A stretch of DNA of 7,951 bases from NCBI GenBank assembly GCA_001302725.1, contig LIZU01000041.1:1-7951 (forward strand), in the 5' to 3' direction. A program made the position numbers and the translations under genes. Shown piece after piece: positions 6,709-7,951 of this stretch (the first letter of the stretch is position 1; each line of letters begins with the position of its first letter). This stretch comes from a candidate division Zixibacteria bacterium DG_27. Its GTDB lineage: Bacteria > Zixibacteria > MSB-5A5 > DG-27. Below the pieces are notes generated by a model. That model saw only the letters and a program-made list of their open reading frames with translations. It was not told the DNA's origin and did no database searches.

Positions 6709-6965
6709 TTGGACACCTCCTTCGAAGCGACAAGGACGCAAATCTCTACATCGGTATGGCTTCTGACCTCCAAGCTAGAATCAACTCCCACAACTGCGGC
6801 AGAGTACGTTCCACTAAAGCTCGAAGACCCCTGAAGCTGGTCTATTCGGAGGAGTTCTCCGACAAAACCGAAGCAAGAAGGCGAGAGCTCTTCCTGAAGA
6901 CTGGCCAAGGCAGGAAGTCACTACACAGCATAGTCGAAAGAGTCGTCAAGTTGTGTGATACGTGA
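6709..6965 (+). pseudogene. GIY-YIG nuclease-domain gene, 5' end broken
   Basis: The reading frame ending at TGA 6963-6965 encodes the body of a small single-domain GIY-YIG (UvrC-N-like, YhbQ-type) nuclease. LYIG at 6744-6755 is the second motif. DLQARINSHN carries the conserved Arg and the HN that follow it. Then come STKARRP, LVYSEEF, and EARRRELFLKTGQGRKSL with the conserved Glu. The frame is closed upstream by TAA 6666-6668, and no ATG, GTG, TTG or CTG lies between that stop and the YIG motif. The first ATG (6756) would remove YIG. A well-placed GGCAGGAG (6693-6700) precedes TTG 6709 by eight bases, but TTG 6709 is in another frame, and the first motif (usually YxVYxLRS) is reduced to LLRS. 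The simplest reading is a short frameshifting deletion around 6711-6720. It sits 14 bases before the tRNA fragment. Confidence 0.75.
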
Positions 6966-6979
6966 GTTCGTGAAGATCC

Positions 6980-7072
6980 AACGGGGCGGTCTCGTCCGCC
7001 GGAGGTGGATCCGCCTCTGGCGGAAAAACCGTTGACCCTTCGGGTCCCTGGGTTCGAATCCCAGCCTCTCCG
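6980..7072 (+). pseudogene. Truncated tRNA-Ser(CGA) copy interrupted by a 30-base palindrome (right att-like repeat)
   Basis: Bases 6980-6994 match 5017-5031 of the intact tRNA exactly. After a 30-base insertion, 7025-7072 matches 5032-5080 except for loss of one G in the variable arm (GGGG to GGG). That loss shortens the variable stem but leaves the T-arm and 3' acceptor strand intact. The 5' acceptor strand and most of the D-arm are absent, so it cannot fold into a tRNA. The homology stops exactly at the discriminator base, as expected for a displaced attachment-site remnant of tRNA-targeted integration. Confidence 0.9.
6995..7024. repeat. 30-base near-perfect palindrome inserted in the anticodon loop of the tRNA remnant
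   Basis: The two 15-base halves TCCGCCGGAGGTGGA and TCCGCCTCTGGCGGA are complementary at every position, counting two G-T wobbles, around a central GGATCC. Removing exactly these 30 bases restores the tRNA sequence CTCG-AAAACC, so it is a clean insertion with no unambiguous target duplication. The form is that of a short dispersed palindromic element (REP or mini-MITE type). No second copy is visible in this window. Confidence 0.85.
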
Positions 7073-7368
7073 TTTTCTCCAATAGAATCCTCAGTAGTCC
7101 TTCGAGAACGCGCTGGGTAGACCTGTGCACAATACCCGTTGGTTGCCGCACGCTTTTTGTTCAGCAGCCATCACGTAGGTCTGGGGATACTTCGCTTACT
7201 GCTTGATTGCCAAGGACTATCCACCATGTCTCGCTTGGCACGGGGATTGATATACATCTTCATGTAAGAGGTAAACGGACTGACCCAATCACCGCTTGAG
7301 GAGTACAATATATCGGAATAGGGAAGTCAAACCTGGAACCAATCTCAATCGAAGGGAGGAGGGATAAT
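7073..7368. other. Intergenic region with no recognisable gene
   Basis: These 296 bases between the tRNA remnant and the VIT-domain gene hold no ORF with recognisable protein character on either strand and no RNA gene that I can fold by eye. A sigma54-like TTGGCACG-N4-TTGAT (7235-7251) is present but lacks the essential GC of the -12 element. The region presumably contains the promoter of the gene at 7369. Confidence 0.5.
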
Positions 7369-7951
7369 ATGAGACAAGCAGTTCTCACACTGGCGTTAGT
7401 GCTGGCACTCACCAGCATCGGTGCCGCCGACGGGGTCCTGATTCCACACCCTCGTCCCTGGCTGCCTCCCAACCCCGCCGTCGACGTCAAATACCACCAT
7501 GTCGAGGTGGAGATCGATGACCCCGTTGCTCTAACCAAAATCGACCAGGTGTTTGTCAACCCCTACGGTCGTGAGGTCGAGGCCGACTACATCTTCCCGA
7601 TCCCAGAGGGAGGCGCCGTGAGCCGCTTCGTGGCCTGGTTGGGAGGTCGCAAAATGGAGGCCGAGCTTCTCGATGCCGACCAGGCTCGCAAAGTCTACGA
7701 GGATATCGTTCGCCAGCGAAAGGACCCAGCGCTGCTGGAGTATGTCGGCCGGGGTATGTACCGGCTAAGGGTCTATCCTATCCCTCCAGGACGTGAGGTA
7801 AGGATAAAGATCGAATACGAGCAGACCTTGTCGTCCGATTACGGCACCGTCGAATACCTCTATCCTCTGAATACGGAGAAGTACTCCCGCTCAAACCTTG
7901 AGAACTGCCGGGTTGAGGTCGACATCACATCCTTCCAGAACATCGGCGCCG
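7369..7951 (+). CDS. Secreted VIT-domain protein (inter-alpha-trypsin-like), 3' end outside the window
   Basis: 194 codons are visible and open at the window end. ATG 7369 follows a strong ribosome site, GGGAGGAGGG (7354-7363). Residues 1-20 form a Sec signal peptide: MR, a hydrophobic core VLTLALVLAL, and a small-residue cleavage region near GAADG. Residues about 38-155 form a VIT (vault/inter-alpha-trypsin) domain. Markers are VFVNPYGREVEADYIFPIPE (61-80) and the hallmarks ARKVYEDIV (106-114), DPALLEYVG (119-127) and YRLRVYPIPP (131-140). In this family the VIT domain is normally followed by a von Willebrand A domain, so the missing part probably carries a MIDAS metal site for adhesion or protein binding outside the membrane. 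That part is inferred. The GC-rich codon use contrasts with the island genes and places it with the host backbone. Confidence 0.92.
   Translation, partial: MRQAVLTLALVLALTSIGAADGVLIPHPRPWLPPNPAVDVKYHHVEVEIDDPVALTKIDQVFVNPYGREVEADYIFPIPEGGAVSRFVAWLGGRKMEAELLDADQARKVYEDIVRQRKDPALLEYVGRGMYRLRVYPIPPGREVRIKIEYEQTLSSDYGTVEYLYPLNTEKYSRSNLENCRVEVDITSFQNIGA

Larger units (their letters stand above)
5081..7072. mobile_element. Putative small tRNA-Ser-integrated genomic island (about 2.0 kb)
   Basis: The segment lies between an intact tRNA-Ser and a displaced duplicate of its 3' part, the classic product of site-specific integration at a tRNA 3' end. Base composition inside is distinctly lower in GC (about 38% in three hand-counted lines of the 5429-6394 gene) than in the cyclase gene (about 60%). 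The cargo is a zinc phospholipase/nuclease-fold gene, a Met-rich micro-ORF and a broken GIY-YIG nuclease gene. No integrase or recombinase is visible. It is therefore either a decayed remnant, a satellite mobilised in trans, or a duplication made by another route. The repeats are seen directly; the mobile history is inferred. Confidence 0.6.

Noticed and set aside
6628..6834. Plus-strand 68-codon ORF after the Met-rich ORF
   Set aside because: It overlaps the recognisable GIY-YIG frame out of phase and has no family character of its own. Only its TTG/Shine-Dalgarno region may be the original GIY-YIG start.
7235..7251. Sigma54-like TTGGCACG-N4-TTGAT
   Set aside because: The -24 element is good, but the invariant GC of the -12 element is GA here, and no enhancer site or sigma54-dependent gene supports it.

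Overview
This window reads as chromosomal DNA from a bacterium with a GC-rich backbone. Hand counts of a few lines give about 60% GC in the large cyclase gene and about 38% in the gene at 5429-6394. The bacterial features are TadA, a long-variable-arm tRNA-Ser(CGA) without encoded CCA, sigma70-like promoters, Shine-Dalgarno starts, and a secreted VIT-domain protein. The gene mix (class III cyclase/ATPase/TPR giant, VIT protein, many non-ATG starts) resembles uncultured candidate-phylum or Chloroflexi/Deltaproteobacteria-type genomes, but I cannot place the taxon from this sequence.

Layout. 12-3614: a 1200-residue signalling protein with a class III cyclase domain, a STAND/ORC-like ATPase and about ten TPRs. 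An inverted repeat overlaps its stop codon. 3794-4326: a good promoter followed by tadA (tRNA adenosine deaminase). From 4338: a four-helix membrane protein behind tadA, whose reading frame runs implausibly on through the tRNA promoter and into the tRNA. 4996-5080: intact tRNA-Ser(CGA).

5081-7072 is the most unusual part. It is an AT-richer segment bounded on the left by the intact tRNA-Ser and on the right by a second copy of that tRNA's 3' three-quarters (63 of 64 bases retained, ending exactly at the discriminator base). The right copy is broken by a 30-base palindrome inserted between anticodon bases 2 and 3. This is the footprint of a small element integrated at a tRNA gene. It carries (a) a promoter, a structured leader and an intrinsic terminator (5102-5384); (b) a cytoplasmic-looking zinc phospholipase C / S1-P1 nuclease-fold protein with a nearly complete metal-ligand set; (c) an overlapping methionine-rich micro-ORF; and (d) a damaged GIY-YIG nuclease gene abutting the tRNA fragment. 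No integrase is visible.

7073-7368 is non-coding as far as I can tell. 7369 to the window end is the start of a secreted VIT-domain protein, cut by the window edge.

The host genes (cyclase/ATPase/TPR, tadA, VIT protein) show no shared pathway. tadA and tRNA-Ser(CGA) are both translation-related, but TadA acts on tRNA-Arg(ACG), so their proximity need not be functional. The island genes are the best candidates for an undescribed module, but that rests on architecture alone.
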